Below, one piece after another: positions 25,806 to 34,316 of a DNA stretch of 64,000 nt. The stretch lies in NCBI RefSeq assembly GCF_042670205.1, contig NZ_JBHUWD010000002.1, positions 1 to 64,000 of the forward strand, read 5' to 3'. The stretch is from Luteimicrobium sp042670205. Its GTDB lineage: Bacteria; Actinomycetota; Actinomycetes; Actinomycetales; Cellulomonadaceae. The notes under the pieces are model-generated. The model was given only the letters and a program-made list of their open reading frames with translations, did no database searches and was not told the DNA's origin. The translations under genes were made by a program, and so were the position numbers. Within the stretch, counting starts at the first letter, position 1; every line of letters begins with the position of its first letter.

Positions 25806-27235
25806 GCGCCCCCACCCAGGACACCCGCCGCACCGACGACGAGATCATCGCCGAGATCGGTGGCTACGGGTACGGCTGGCACGACTCCGACGACGCCGGT
25901 GCGAGCGCGCGCCGCGGCCTCTCGGAGGACGTCGTGCGGAACATCTCGGAGCTCAAGAACGAGTCCGAGTGGATGCTGAAGACGCGCCTCAAGGCCCTGC
26001 GGCTCTTCGAGAAGAAGCCCATGCCGCACTGGGGTGCCGACCTGTCCGGCATCGACTTCGACTCGATCAAGTACTTCGTGCGGTCGACCGAGAAGCAGGC
26101 CGCGACCTGGGACGACCTGCCCCCGGACATCAAGGCCACCTACGACAAGCTCGGCATCCCGGAGGCGGAGAAGCAGCGCCTCGTCGCGGGCGTCGCCGCG
26201 CAGTACGAGTCCGAGGTCGTCTACCACCAGATCAACGAGCAGCTCGAGGCCCAGGGCGTGCTCTTCCTCGACACCGACACCGCCCTGCGCGAGCACCCGG
26301 AGATCTTCGAGGAGTACTTCGGCACGGTCATCCCGTCGGGCGACAACAAGTTCGCCTCGCTCAACACCGCCGTGTGGTCGGGCGGCTCGTTCGTCTACGT
26401 GCCCCCGGGCGTGCACGTCGAGATCCCGCTCCAGGCCTACTTCCGCATCAACACGGAGAACATGGGCCAGTTCGAGCGGACGCTGATCATCGCGGACGAG
26501 GGCTCCTACGTGCACTACGTCGAGGGCTGCACCGCCCCGATCTACTCGTCGGACTCGCTGCACTCCGCGGTCGTCGAGATCGTCGTGAAGAAGAACGCCC
26601 GCGTGCGCTACACGACCATCCAGAACTGGTCGAACAACGTGTACAACCTCGTGACCAAGCGCGCGACGGTCGCCGAGGGCGGGACCATGGAGTGGGTCGA
26701 CGGCAACATCGGCTCCAAGGTCACCATGAAGTACCCGGCCGTCTACCTCATGGGCGAGCACGCCAAGGGCGAGACCCTCTCGATCGCCTTCGCGGGCGAG
26801 GGGCAGCACCAGGACACGGGCTCGAAGATGGTGCACCTCGCGCCGCACACGTCGAGCTCGATCATCTCCAAGTCGGTCTCGCGCGGCGGTGGCCGCTCGT
26901 CCTACCGCGGCCTCGTGCAGGTCATGGACAGCGCCCACAACTCCAAGTCGAACGTGCTGTGCGACGCGCTGCTCGTGGACACGATCTCCCGGTCCGACAC
27001 CTACCCCTACGTCGACGTGCGCGTCGACGACGTCGAGATGGGGCACGAGGCCACGGTCTCCAAGGTGAGCGAGGACCAGCTCTTCTACCTGATGTCCCGC
27101 GGGCTGGAGGAGACCGAGGCCATGGCGACGATCGTGCGCGGCTTCATCGAGCCCATCGCCCGGGAGCTGCCCATGGAGTACGCGCTCGAGCTCAACCGCC
27201 TCATCGAGCTGCAGATGGAGGGCTCGGTCGGCTGA
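25802..27235 (+). CDS. sufB: Fe-S cluster assembly scaffold protein SufB
   Basis: 477 residues, full length. It contains the conserved SufB core (WSGGSFVYVPPGVHVEIPLQ, YVHYVEGCTAP with the conserved Cys, and the C-terminal SRSDTYPYVDV). No intein interrupts it, unlike mycobacterial SufB. It forms the SufBC2D scaffold that builds Fe-S clusters in the cytosol. ATG 25802 has GGAAGGAAG upstream and overlaps the sufR stop. A 12-bp GC hairpin follows the stop. Confidence 0.97.
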   Translation: MSAPTQDTRRTDDEIIAEIGGYGYGWHDSDDAGASARRGLSEDVVRNISELKNESEWMLKTRLKALRLFEKKPMPHWGADLSGIDFDSIKYFVRSTEKQAATWDDLPPDIKATYDKLGIPEAEKQRLVAGVAAQYESEVVYHQINEQLEAQGVLFLDTDTALREHPEIFEEYFGTVIPSGDNKFASLNTAVWSGGSFVYVPPGVHVEIPLQAYFRINTENMGQFERTLIIADEGSYVHYVEGCTAPIYSSDSLHSAVVEIVVKKNARVRYTTIQNWSNNVYNLVTKRATVAEGGTMEWVDGNIGSKVTMKYPAVYLMGEHAKGETLSIAFAGEGQHQDTGSKMVHLAPHTSSSIISKSVSRGGGRSSYRGLVQVMDSAHNSKSNVLCDALLVDTISRSDTYPYVDVRVDDVEMGHEATVSKVSEDQLFYLMSRGLEETEAMATIVRGFIEPIARELPMEYALELNRLIELQMEGSVG

Positions 27236-27242
27236 CGCCGCC

Positions 27243-27270
27243 CGCGGCCGCCCCCGCCGGGGCGGCCGCG
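27243..27270 (+). other. Intra-operon hairpin between sufB and sufD
   Basis: A 12-bp GC-only stem (27243-27254 with 27259-27270) and a CGCC loop begin 7 bases after sufB. It could act as a partial terminator or as an mRNA processing/stability element that sets the ratio of sufRB to sufDCSUT. Confidence 0.6.
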
Positions 27271-27334
27271 TCGCCCTCCCGCGGCTCCCGCGCCGCTCGT
27301 CCCGTCCCTCCCTGAACCTCCGGAGCCCTTCGTC

Positions 27335-28558
27335 GTGACCACCTCGACCGACCTGTCCACCGACCACAGCCGCGCCCGGCTCGACGGCGCTCACAGCCAC
27401 GGCGTCCCCGGCGCCGGTGTCCCCGAGCGCGACCGCGCCGAGCGTCTCACCTCGTTCGACGTCGCCGACTTCCCCGTGCCCACGGGCCGCGAGGAGGAGT
27501 GGCGCTTCACGCCGCTCGCGCGCCTCCAGCGCGTCTTCAGCGCCGAGGCGTCCGACGCGCGGCTGCAGGCCACGACGTCGCTCCCCGAGGGCGTCACGCT
27601 GACCACGCTCACGCCGGCCGAGGCGCGTGAGCGCGCCGTGCTCGCGCCCGCCGACCTGCCGGCCGCGGGCGCCTCGAGCCTCGCGGGCGACGCCGTCCTG
27701 CTCTCGGTCCCGGCCGGTTTCGCGTCGACCGAGCCGCTCGTCGTCGACCTCGCCGGCGCGGGCGCGGGCGACCTCGTCTGGGGCCAGGTCCTCGTCGAGG
27801 TCGGCGCGAACGCCGAGGTCGCCGTCGTCGTCACGCACACCGGTTCGGCGACCTACTCCGCGCAGCTCAGCGTGGACGTCGCCGAGGGTGCGCACGTCAC
27901 GTTCGTCTCGATCCAGGACTGGGACGACGACGCCGTCCACCTCGCCGAGAACGACCTGCGGCTCGCCAAGGACGCGACGCTCAAGCACGTCGTCATGACG
28001 TTCGGCGGCGCGCTCGTCCGCATCCCCGTGAACGCCCGCCTCGAGGGCGAGGGCGCGAACCTCGAGCTCGTCGGCGCGTACTTCACGGACGCGGGCCAGC
28101 ACCAGGAGCACCGCCTGTTCGTCGACCACGCGACGCCCCGGGCCCGCTCGCGCGCCACGTACAAGGGCGCGCTGCAGGGCGACGGCGCGCACGCCGTGTG
28201 GGTCGGCGACGTCCTGATCCGGGCCGAGGCCGAGGGCACCGACACCTACGAGCTGAACCGCAACCTGGTCCTCACGCCGGGCGCGCGCGCCGACTCGGTG
28301 CCGAACCTCGAGATCGAGACCGGCGAGATCGAGGGCGCGGGCCACGCGTCCGCGACCGGTCGCTTCGATGACGAGCAGCTCTTCTACCTGCAGTCGCGCG
28401 GCATCCCGGAGATCGAGGCGCGCCGGCTCGTCGTGCACGGCTTCTTCGCTGAGCTCGTCCGTGAGATCGGCGTGCCGAGCGTGGAGGAGCGCCTGCTCGC
28501 GTCGATCGAGAAGGAGCTGGCCGTCACGCCCGCGACCGGCGAGCCGGAGCAGGCGTGA
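27335..28558 (+). CDS. sufD: Fe-S cluster assembly protein SufD
   Basis: 407 residues. SufBD-family C-terminal half: TYKGALQGDGAHAVWVGDVL, then ELNRNLVLTPGARADSVPNL and the final SRGIPEIEARRLVVHGFF. SufD is the paralogue of SufB in the SufBC2D complex and is needed for iron entry. GTG 27335 with GGAG upstream. Its stop overlaps the Rieske gene start (GTGA). Confidence 0.95.
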   Translation: MTTSTDLSTDHSRARLDGAHSHGVPGAGVPERDRAERLTSFDVADFPVPTGREEEWRFTPLARLQRVFSAEASDARLQATTSLPEGVTLTTLTPAEARERAVLAPADLPAAGASSLAGDAVLLSVPAGFASTEPLVVDLAGAGAGDLVWGQVLVEVGANAEVAVVVTHTGSATYSAQLSVDVAEGAHVTFVSIQDWDDDAVHLAENDLRLAKDATLKHVVMTFGGALVRIPVNARLEGEGANLELVGAYFTDAGQHQEHRLFVDHATPRARSRATYKGALQGDGAHAVWVGDVLIRAEAEGTDTYELNRNLVLTPGARADSVPNLEIETGEIEGAGHASATGRFDDEQLFYLQSRGIPEIEARRLVVHGFFAELVREIGVPSVEERLLASIEKELAVTPATGEPEQA

Positions 28559-28893
28559 CCGCACAGCTCGCGTGCCGTGTCGACGCGCTGGAGCCCGCCG
28601 AGGCTCTGCGCGTCGAGCTGCCGGGCGCCGACGGCGCCCTGGTCGAGGTCGCCGTCGTCCGTGACGAGGACGGCGACTGGCACGCGATCTCCGACATCTG
28701 CTCGCACGGGCAGGTCTCGCTGTCCGACGGCGAGGTCGAGGGCTGCACCGTCGAGTGCTGGCTGCACGGCTCGACGTTCGACCTCAACACCGGCCAGCCG
28801 CTGTCGCTGCCCGCGATCCGCCCCGTGCCCGTCTACCCCGTGACGGTCGACGGCGAGCAGGTGCTCGTCGACGTCGACGTCCGGGTCAACTGA
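28555..28893 (+). CDS. Rieske-type ferredoxin (non-heme iron oxygenase ferredoxin subunit-like)
   Basis: 112 residues. The Rieske [2Fe-2S] ligands are clear: Cys49-x-His51 and Cys68-x2-His71. There is no transmembrane anchor, so it is a soluble, bacterial-type Rieske ferredoxin. Its constant presence between sufD and sufC in actinobacteria suggests electron supply for cluster assembly rather than an oxygenase role; that is inference. GTG 28555 overlaps the sufD stop. Confidence 0.92.
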   Translation: MTAQLACRVDALEPAEALRVELPGADGALVEVAVVRDEDGDWHAISDICSHGQVSLSDGEVEGCTVECWLHGSTFDLNTGQPLSLPAIRPVPVYPVTVDGEQVLVDVDVRVN

Positions 28894-28931
28894 CCACCCC
28901 AGACCGCATCACCCCCGAGGAGCCACCCCCG

Positions 28932-29696
28932 ATGTCCACTCTTGAGATCCGCGACCTGCACGTCAGCGTCGAGACGAAGGAGGGCCCCAAGGCCATCCTC
29001 CGCGGCGTCGACCTGACGATCGGCAGCGGCGAGATCCACGCCGTCATGGGCCCCAACGGCTCGGGCAAGTCCACGCTCGCCTACTCGCTCGCGGGCCACC
29101 CGAAGTACCAGGTCACGTCCGGCACCGTCACGCTCGACGGCGAGGACGTCCTCGCGATGACCGTCGACGAGCGCGCCCGTGCCGGCCTGTTCCTCGCCAT
29201 GCAGTACCCGGTCGAGGTCCCCGGCGTGTCGGTGTCGAACTTCCTCCGCACCGCGAAGACCGCGATCGACGGCGAGGCGCCCGCGCTGCGCACGTGGGTC
29301 AAGGACGTCAAGTCCGCGATGGCGAACCTCCGCATGGACCCCGCGTTCGCCGAGCGCTCGGTCAACGAGGGCTTCTCCGGCGGCGAGAAGAAGCGCCACG
29401 AGATCCTCCAGCTCGAGCTCCTCAAGCCGCGCTTCGCGGTGCTCGACGAGACCGACTCGGGCCTCGACGTCGACGCGCTGCGCATCGTGTCCGAGGGCGT
29501 GAACCGCGCGCACGAGGCGACGGACCTGGGCGTCCTGCTCATCACGCACTACACGCGCATCCTGCGCTACATCAAGCCCGACTTCGTGCACGTGTTCGTT
29601 GACGGTCGCGTCGCCGAGGAGGGTGGCCCGGAGCTGGCCGACCGCCTCGAGAACGAGGGCTACGACCGCTTCCTGCCCGCCGGGACGGTCGCCTGA
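28932..29696 (+). CDS. sufC: Fe-S cluster assembly ATPase SufC
   Basis: 254 residues. Walker A GPNGSGKST near 38, the SufC-specific signature GFSGGEKKRHEILQ near 152 and Walker B VLDETDSGLDVDALR near 175. This ABC ATPase drives conformational changes of SufBD. ATG 28932 follows GAGGAG. Two bases separate it from sufS. Confidence 0.96.
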   Translation: MSTLEIRDLHVSVETKEGPKAILRGVDLTIGSGEIHAVMGPNGSGKSTLAYSLAGHPKYQVTSGTVTLDGEDVLAMTVDERARAGLFLAMQYPVEVPGVSVSNFLRTAKTAIDGEAPALRTWVKDVKSAMANLRMDPAFAERSVNEGFSGGEKKRHEILQLELLKPRFAVLDETDSGLDVDALRIVSEGVNRAHEATDLGVLLITHYTRILRYIKPDFVHVFVDGRVAEEGGPELADRLENEGYDRFLPAGTVA

Positions 29697-29697
29697 C

Positions 29698-31035
29698 ATG
29701 CCCACGTCGTCCACCACGCACGGCGCGCCCGCGCCGTCGGCCGGGGTGCGCCTGACCGACGCCGAGCTGGCGGCGGTCCGGGCGGACTTCCCGCTGCTCG
29801 GGCGCACCGTGCGCGGCGGGCGCCCGCTCGTCTACCTCGACTCGGGGGCGACGAGCCAGAAGCCCGACCCGGTGCTCGATGCCGAGCAGGACTTCTACCT
29901 GCAGCGCAACGCGGCCGTGCACCGCGGCGCGCACCACCTGGCCGAGGAGGCCACCGAGGCGTTCGAGCGGGCCCGTGCCGACGTCGCGGCGTTCGTCGGG
30001 GCCGACGAGGGCGAGCTCGTGTGGACCTCCGGGGCCACCGCCGCGATCAACCTCGTCGCGTACGCGATGGGCAACGCGACCGCGGGGCGGGGTGGCGCCG
30101 CCGCACGGCGGTTCGCGCTCGCGCCCGGCGACGAGATCGTCGTCACCGAGGCCGAGCACCACGCGAACCTCGTGCCGTGGCAGGAGCTCGCCGCCCGCAC
30201 GGGTGCCGTCCTGCGGTGGCTCGAGGTCGACGACTCCGGCCGCGTCCGCGTGGAGCAGGCCGCCGACGTCGTGACCGACCGGACGCGCGTGCTCGCGTTC
30301 ACCCACGCGTCGAACGTCACGGGCGCCGTGACCCCGGTGGCCCCGCTCGTCGCGCGGGCGCGCGAGGTCGGCGCGCTGACGGTCCTCGACGCGTGCCAGT
30401 CGGTGCCGCACCTGCCGGTCGACCTGCACGCGCTCGGCGTGGACTTCGCCGCGTTCTCGGGCCACAAGATGCTCGGCCCGACGGGCGTCGGTGCGCTCTA
30501 CGGGCGCCGCGAGCTGCTCGAGGCCCTGCCTCCGTTCCTCACGGGCGGGTCGATGGTCGAGGTCGTGACCATGGCCGAGACGACGTTCGCCCCGCCGCCG
30601 CAGCGGTTCGAGGCCGGGACCCAGCCGGTGGCGCAGGCCGTCGCGCTCGGCGCTGCCGCGCAGTACCTCGGCGAGCTCGGGATGGACGCGGTCGCCGCGC
30701 ACGACCACGAGCTCGCGCGCGAGCTGCTCAAGATCGCCGAGATCCCGGGCGTCCGGGTGATCGGCCCGGCCGAGCCCGGCGCGGTCGGGGAGCGGCTCGC
30801 GATCGTGTCGTTCGTCGTCGACGGCGTGCACGCGCACGACGTCGGGCAGGTGCTCGACGCCGCCGGCATCGCGGTGCGCGTGGGCCACCACTGCGCGCAG
30901 CCGCTGCACCGCCGGTTCGGGGTCGCGGCGACGGCGCGCGCGTCCGCGTCGGTCTACACGACGCCCGACGAGGTCGCGGCGTTCCGGGAAGCCCTGGCGG
31001 GGGTCCGGGCGTTCTTCGGTGCGGAGGGAGCGTGA
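29698..31035 (+). CDS. sufS: SufS-type group II cysteine desulfurase
   Basis: 445 residues. The PLP lysine is in FSGHKMLGPTGVG (Lys~257), PLP contacts are in EAEHHANLVPW and HASNVTGAV, and the active-site Cys lies in the class II loop HHCAQPLHRRF (Cys~400). It mobilises sulfur from L-cysteine as a persulfide for SufU. ATG 29698 sits one base after the sufC stop; the stop overlaps sufU by one base. Confidence 0.96.
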   Translation: MPTSSTTHGAPAPSAGVRLTDAELAAVRADFPLLGRTVRGGRPLVYLDSGATSQKPDPVLDAEQDFYLQRNAAVHRGAHHLAEEATEAFERARADVAAFVGADEGELVWTSGATAAINLVAYAMGNATAGRGGAAARRFALAPGDEIVVTEAEHHANLVPWQELAARTGAVLRWLEVDDSGRVRVEQAADVVTDRTRVLAFTHASNVTGAVTPVAPLVARAREVGALTVLDACQSVPHLPVDLHALGVDFAAFSGHKMLGPTGVGALYGRRELLEALPPFLTGGSMVEVVTMAETTFAPPPQRFEAGTQPVAQAVALGAAAQYLGELGMDAVAAHDHELARELLKIAEIPGVRVIGPAEPGAVGERLAIVSFVVDGVHAHDVGQVLDAAGIAVRVGHHCAQPLHRRFGVAATARASASVYTTPDEVAAFREALAGVRAFFGAEGA

Positions 31036-31541
31036 TGACGAACCAGCTCGAACAGCTCTACCAGCAGGTCATCCTCGACCATGCACGGTCGGCGCACGGT
31101 CGTGGCCTCGCGGTCGCGGACGCCGCCGGGCACCCGCACGGCGAGTCGCACCAGGTGAACCCCACCTGCGGCGACGAGGTGACGCTGCGCGTCGCCCTGT
31201 CCGCCGACGGACGCACCACGGTCGAACAGGTGAGCTGGGACGGCCAGGGCTGCTCCATCTCGCAGGCCTCGCTGTCGGTGCTCACGGACCTCGTGACGGG
31301 CCGGAGCGCCGAGGAGGCCGAACAGCTCGGCGAGACGTTCCGGGCGCTCATGGCGTCGCAGGGCAAGGGGCTCGACGAGAGCCTCGAGGACGCGCTCGGC
31401 GACGCGACGGCGTTCACCGGCGTCTCGCAGTTCCCCGCGCGGATCAAGTGCGCGCTGCTCGGCTGGGCAGCGCTGCGGGACGCGCTCGCGAAGGCGGGCG
31501 CCGCGTCCGCCACCCAGGACCTTTCCCAGGAGGAATCATGA
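31035..31541 (+). CDS. sufU: Zinc-dependent sulfurtransferase SufU
   Basis: 168 residues. IscU-like fold with the three conserved cysteines in PTCGDEV (~45), GQGCSISQAS (~73) and RIKCALLGW (~139). The SufU-type insertion between the second and third Cys is present. In Gram-positives SufU takes the persulfide from SufS by zinc ligand exchange. ATG 31035 has GGAGGGAG at good spacing; GTG three bases upstream is the less likely start. Confidence 0.93.
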   Translation: MTNQLEQLYQQVILDHARSAHGRGLAVADAAGHPHGESHQVNPTCGDEVTLRVALSADGRTTVEQVSWDGQGCSISQASLSVLTDLVTGRSAEEAEQLGETFRALMASQGKGLDESLEDALGDATAFTGVSQFPARIKCALLGWAALRDALAKAGAASATQDLSQEES

Positions 31542-31918
31542 CGACCGACGCCGAGAACGCGCCCGCGGGCGCGCCGGCCGTGACGCCCGAGGCGGCCGCG
31601 GCCGCCACCCCGGCCACCGTCGAGGAGATCGAGGAGGCGCTGCGCGACGTCATCGACCCCGAGCTCGGGATCAACGTCGTCGACCTGGGCCTCATCTACG
31701 GCGTGACGGTCGACGAGAACAACCACGCCGTGATCGACATGACCCTGACGTCGGCCGCGTGCCCGCTCACGGACATGATCGAGGACCAGTCCGCGCAGGC
31801 GCTCGAGGACGTCGTCACCGGGTTCCGCGTGAACTGGGTCTGGATGCCGCCGTGGGGCCCGGAGAAGATCACCGACGACGGTCGCGAGCAGCTGCGGGCC
31901 CTGGGCTTCAACGTCTGA
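31538..31918 (+). CDS. sufT: MIP18/DUF59-family Fe-S assembly protein SufT
   Basis: 126 residues. The DUF59 core has VIDPELGINVVDLGLIYGV near 40 and the conserved Cys in TSAACPLTDM near 74. A ~30-residue Ala/Pro-rich N terminus precedes it. SufT helps maturation of Fe-S proteins, notably under high demand. ATG 31538 has a strong CCAGGAGG ribosome binding site and overlaps the sufU stop. It is the last gene of the operon, followed by a strong terminator. Confidence 0.92.
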   Translation: MTTDAENAPAGAPAVTPEAAAAATPATVEEIEEALRDVIDPELGINVVDLGLIYGVTVDENNHAVIDMTLTSAACPLTDMIEDQSAQALEDVVTGFRVNWVWMPPWGPEKITDDGREQLRALGFNV

Positions 31919-31940
31919 GCCCCGTACCTCGGCCGACCAC

Positions 31941-31976
31941 GCGAGGCCCCGCCCGGACCACCGGGCGGGGCCTCGC
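31941..31976 (+). terminator. Terminator of the suf operon
   Basis: Perfect 16-bp GC-rich stem (31941-31956 with 31961-31976) and ACCA loop, 22 bases past sufT. Confidence 0.92.
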
Positions 31977-32039
31977 CTCGTACCCGGGCCCGCGGCGTGC
32001 CACGGAGCGGGTGGGGTTCGAGGCCCGATGCATAGGCAC

Positions 32040-32058
32040 ACTATGTTATAACTGTGTT
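32040..32058 (+). promoter_or_regulatory. AT-rich leaderless promoter and candidate MarR operator
   Basis: TATAAC (32047-32052) ends 6 bases before GTG 32059. The surrounding CACTATGTTATAACTGTG (32039-32056) is a weak palindrome around TTATAA and is one of the most AT-rich spots of the region, as often seen for MarR self-operators. Confidence 0.5.
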
Positions 32059-32502
32059 GTGGAGCAACAAAGCGGGGCGCATGTCCGCGGGGCCGATCTG
32101 GCTGCCACGCTCGAGCGGGTGCTGCGTCTCACGCGCGAGATGTCGACCGCCGGGGACCTGTCCTCGACGGCGGCGTCCGTGCTCTACCGGCTCGCGCGCA
32201 GCGGCCCGTCGCGCGTCACCGACATGGCTCACGCGGCAGGCGTCTCGCAGCCGTCGATGTCGCAGCTCGTCGGCCGGCTCGAGCAGGACGGGCTGGTCGA
32301 CCGGGCGGTCGACGGCGACGACCGTCGGGCGGTGCTCGTCGCGATCAGCGACCCGGGTCGCGCCGTGATCGGTGCCCGGCGTGCGCAGCGAGCCGCGCTC
32401 TTCGACGAGGCCCTCGGGCGGCTCGACGACGGGGACCGTGTCGCGATCGCGGCCGCGCTCCCGGCGCTCGACCGGCTCGTGGACGCGGTGGTCGGGCCCT
32501 GA
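32059..32502 (+). CDS. MarR-family transcriptional regulator
   Basis: 147 residues. The winged helix-turn-helix (~45-105) includes SRVTDMAHAAGVSQPSMSQLVGRLE and the wing VDGDDRRAVLVAIS with the typical D-x-R of MarR proteins. Flanking helices provide dimerisation. MarR proteins usually repress themselves and an adjacent efflux pump and are released by phenolic or drug ligands. The MFS transporter 60 bases downstream is the evident target. GTG 32059 is leaderless. Confidence 0.9.
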   Translation: MEQQSGAHVRGADLAATLERVLRLTREMSTAGDLSSTAASVLYRLARSGPSRVTDMAHAAGVSQPSMSQLVGRLEQDGLVDRAVDGDDRRAVLVAISDPGRAVIGARRAQRAALFDEALGRLDDGDRVAIAAALPALDRLVDAVVGP

Positions 32503-32563
32503 GGCGAGCGGTCCGTCGGCGGCGCGCCCCGGACCACGGAAGAACCAACGAGAAAAGGTAATG

Positions 32564-33853
32564 ATGACAACGGTAGAGACCAAGGTCGCCGAACCCCAGG
32601 GCTCCCTCCTCAAACAGCCTCGAGCGGTGTGGGCGGTCGCCTTCGCCTGCGTCGTGTCGTTCATGGGCCTCGGCCTGGTCGACCCGATCCTGACGTCGAT
32701 CGCCAAGGACCTGGACGCCACCTCCGGACAGGTGTCGCTGCTCTTCACCTCCTACCTGGTCGTGACCGCGGTGGCCATGCTCATCACGGGGTGGGTGAGC
32801 TCGCGGATCGGCGTGAAGTGGACGCTGATCAGCGGCCTGGCGATCATCGTGGTGTTCTCCGCGCTCGGCGGGCTGATGAACAGCGTCGCCGGGATCATCT
32901 GGGCTCGGGCGTTCTGGGGGCTCGGCAACGCCCTGTTCATCGCCACCTCGCTGGCCACGATCACGAGCCTGGCCAAGGGCCCGCTCAAGAAGGCGATCCT
33001 CCTCTACGAGTCCGCGCTGGGCATCGGCATCGGCCTCGGCCCGATCGTCGGCGGGCAGCTCGGCGAGCACATCGGGTGGCGCGGGCCGTTCTTCGGCGTG
33101 GCCGTCCTGATGGCGATCGGCCTGGTCGCGACCCTGTTCTTCCTGCCCGCGACCCCGAAGCCCGCGCACAAGGTCTCCGTCGCCGACCCGATCAAGGCGC
33201 TGAAGTACCCGGGTCTCCTGGTCGTCGCCGTCACGGCGCTGCTCTACAACTTCGGCATGTTCGTGCTGATGGCCGTCGCCCCGTACCCGCTGGCGCTCGG
33301 CTCCACCCACTTCGGTGCCGCGCAGGTCGGCTGGGTCTTCTTCGGCTGGGGCATCTGCCTCGCGGTGATGTCGATCTGGGGCTCGAGCTGGCTCGAGAAC
33401 CGGGTCGGCACGTTCGCCGCGATCGTGGTCGGCCTCGTCGGCTTCGCGGCCTGCCTCGCCCTCATGGCCGTCTTCTCCCAGGGCAACACCACCGACGGTG
33501 TCAGCGGCGGACAGCCGTGGGGCATCGTCGCCTGCCTCGTCGCGAGCGGCCTGTTCCTCGGCATCATGAACACCACCGTGACCACCCTGGTGATGGGCGC
33601 GGCCCCCGTGCCGCGCCCGGTCGCCTCGGCCGGTTACTCGTTCGTGCGCTTCTTCGGCGGCGCGGTCGGCGCGTACGTCGCGGGGAAGGTGGCCGAGCAC
33701 ACGTTCCAGGGCGCCTTCGTCCTGGGCGCCGGCGTCACGGTGGTCGCGCTGATCGTGCTCACGCTGTTCCGTCGCTTCGTCGGCAGTGCGCCCGTGCCCT
33801 CGCACGGCACGGTGGAAGAGGCCGAGGTCCTCGAGCTCGCGGACGCCGACTGA
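32564..33853 (+). CDS. MFS-family efflux transporter
   Basis: 429 residues with 12 predicted membrane helices. The MFS motif A-like loop WVSSRIGVKWTLISGLAI is near 70, and the drug-antiporter motif C-like GIGIGLGPIVGGQLGEHIGW near 150 marks it as a proton-driven exporter. Two ATGs are adjacent (32561 and 32564); the second has better spacing from AGAAAAGG. It lies downstream of a MarR regulator and is followed by a strong terminator, so marR-MFS is a two-gene unit. Substrate unknown. Confidence 0.9.
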   Translation: MTTVETKVAEPQGSLLKQPRAVWAVAFACVVSFMGLGLVDPILTSIAKDLDATSGQVSLLFTSYLVVTAVAMLITGWVSSRIGVKWTLISGLAIIVVFSALGGLMNSVAGIIWARAFWGLGNALFIATSLATITSLAKGPLKKAILLYESALGIGIGLGPIVGGQLGEHIGWRGPFFGVAVLMAIGLVATLFFLPATPKPAHKVSVADPIKALKYPGLLVVAVTALLYNFGMFVLMAVAPYPLALGSTHFGAAQVGWVFFGWGICLAVMSIWGSSWLENRVGTFAAIVVGLVGFAACLALMAVFSQGNTTDGVSGGQPWGIVACLVASGLFLGIMNTTVTTLVMGAAPVPRPVASAGYSFVRFFGGAVGAYVAGKVAEHTFQGAFVLGAGVTVVALIVLTLFRRFVGSAPVPSHGTVEEAEVLELADAD

Positions 33854-33877
33854 CGCGCGCCGGAGCTCGGCTCGTGA

Positions 33878-33909
33878 CGACGCCCGGAGGCACCTGCCTC
33901 CGGGCGTCG
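33878..33909 (+). terminator. Terminator after the MFS gene
   Basis: Perfect 15-bp stem CGACGCCCGGAGGCA / TGCCTCCGGGCGTCG with a tight CC loop, 25 bases past the stop. Confidence 0.9.
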
Positions 33910-34130
33910 CCTGCGTCACGGCCAGGAGGCGTCGACGTTCTTCGCGACCTCGCCGGACGGCGTGGCCCGACGGCGAGCTCGGCGTCGGCGGCCCGGGCGG
34001 GGGCGGCAACGGCGGGCAGTGGTCGATGAGGGATGACCCCGTGCTCCCCGTGTGCCTTCCGCGTACCCCTGCCCGGGCCTACGGTGGGGAGAGAGCCTTC
34101 GACGGCCCACCGACGCGGACGGAGGATGCC

Positions 34131-34310
34131 ATGACCCCGGACGACCACACCGAGCCCGACGACCTCCGCGAGGAGATCGAGATCGGTGTCCTCATGGCGA
34201 ACGGCCGGCTCGCGCCCCGCAGCTTCGCCACCCGCGAGGAGGCGGCGCGGTGGGCCGCCGACGGCGAGGAGGTCGTCGAGTACAACGGCCTGTGCCGCTG
34301 CGACATGTGA
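34131..34310 (+). CDS. Small hypothetical protein (59 residues)
   Basis: MTPDDHTEPDDLREEIEIGV starts this 59-residue acidic protein; it ends in a short Cys-containing tail GLCRCDM (Cys55, Cys57). A single alpha/beta unit seems likely. ATG 34131 follows GGAGG at 5 bases, and TACGGT (34080-34085) is a possible -10. No family function is known to me. The C-x-C tail could bind a metal, but a lone pair is weak evidence. The 220 bases before it hold only the MFS terminator. Confidence 0.7.
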   Translation: MTPDDHTEPDDLREEIEIGVLMANGRLAPRSFATREEAARWAADGEEVVEYNGLCRCDM

Positions 34311-34316
34311 CGCGGG

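Noticed and set aside
25490..28564. A 1024-codon minus-strand open frame opposite sufR-sufB-sufD
   Set aside because: The plus-strand Suf proteins are unmistakable; this frame has low-complexity Arg/Val/Asp composition only.
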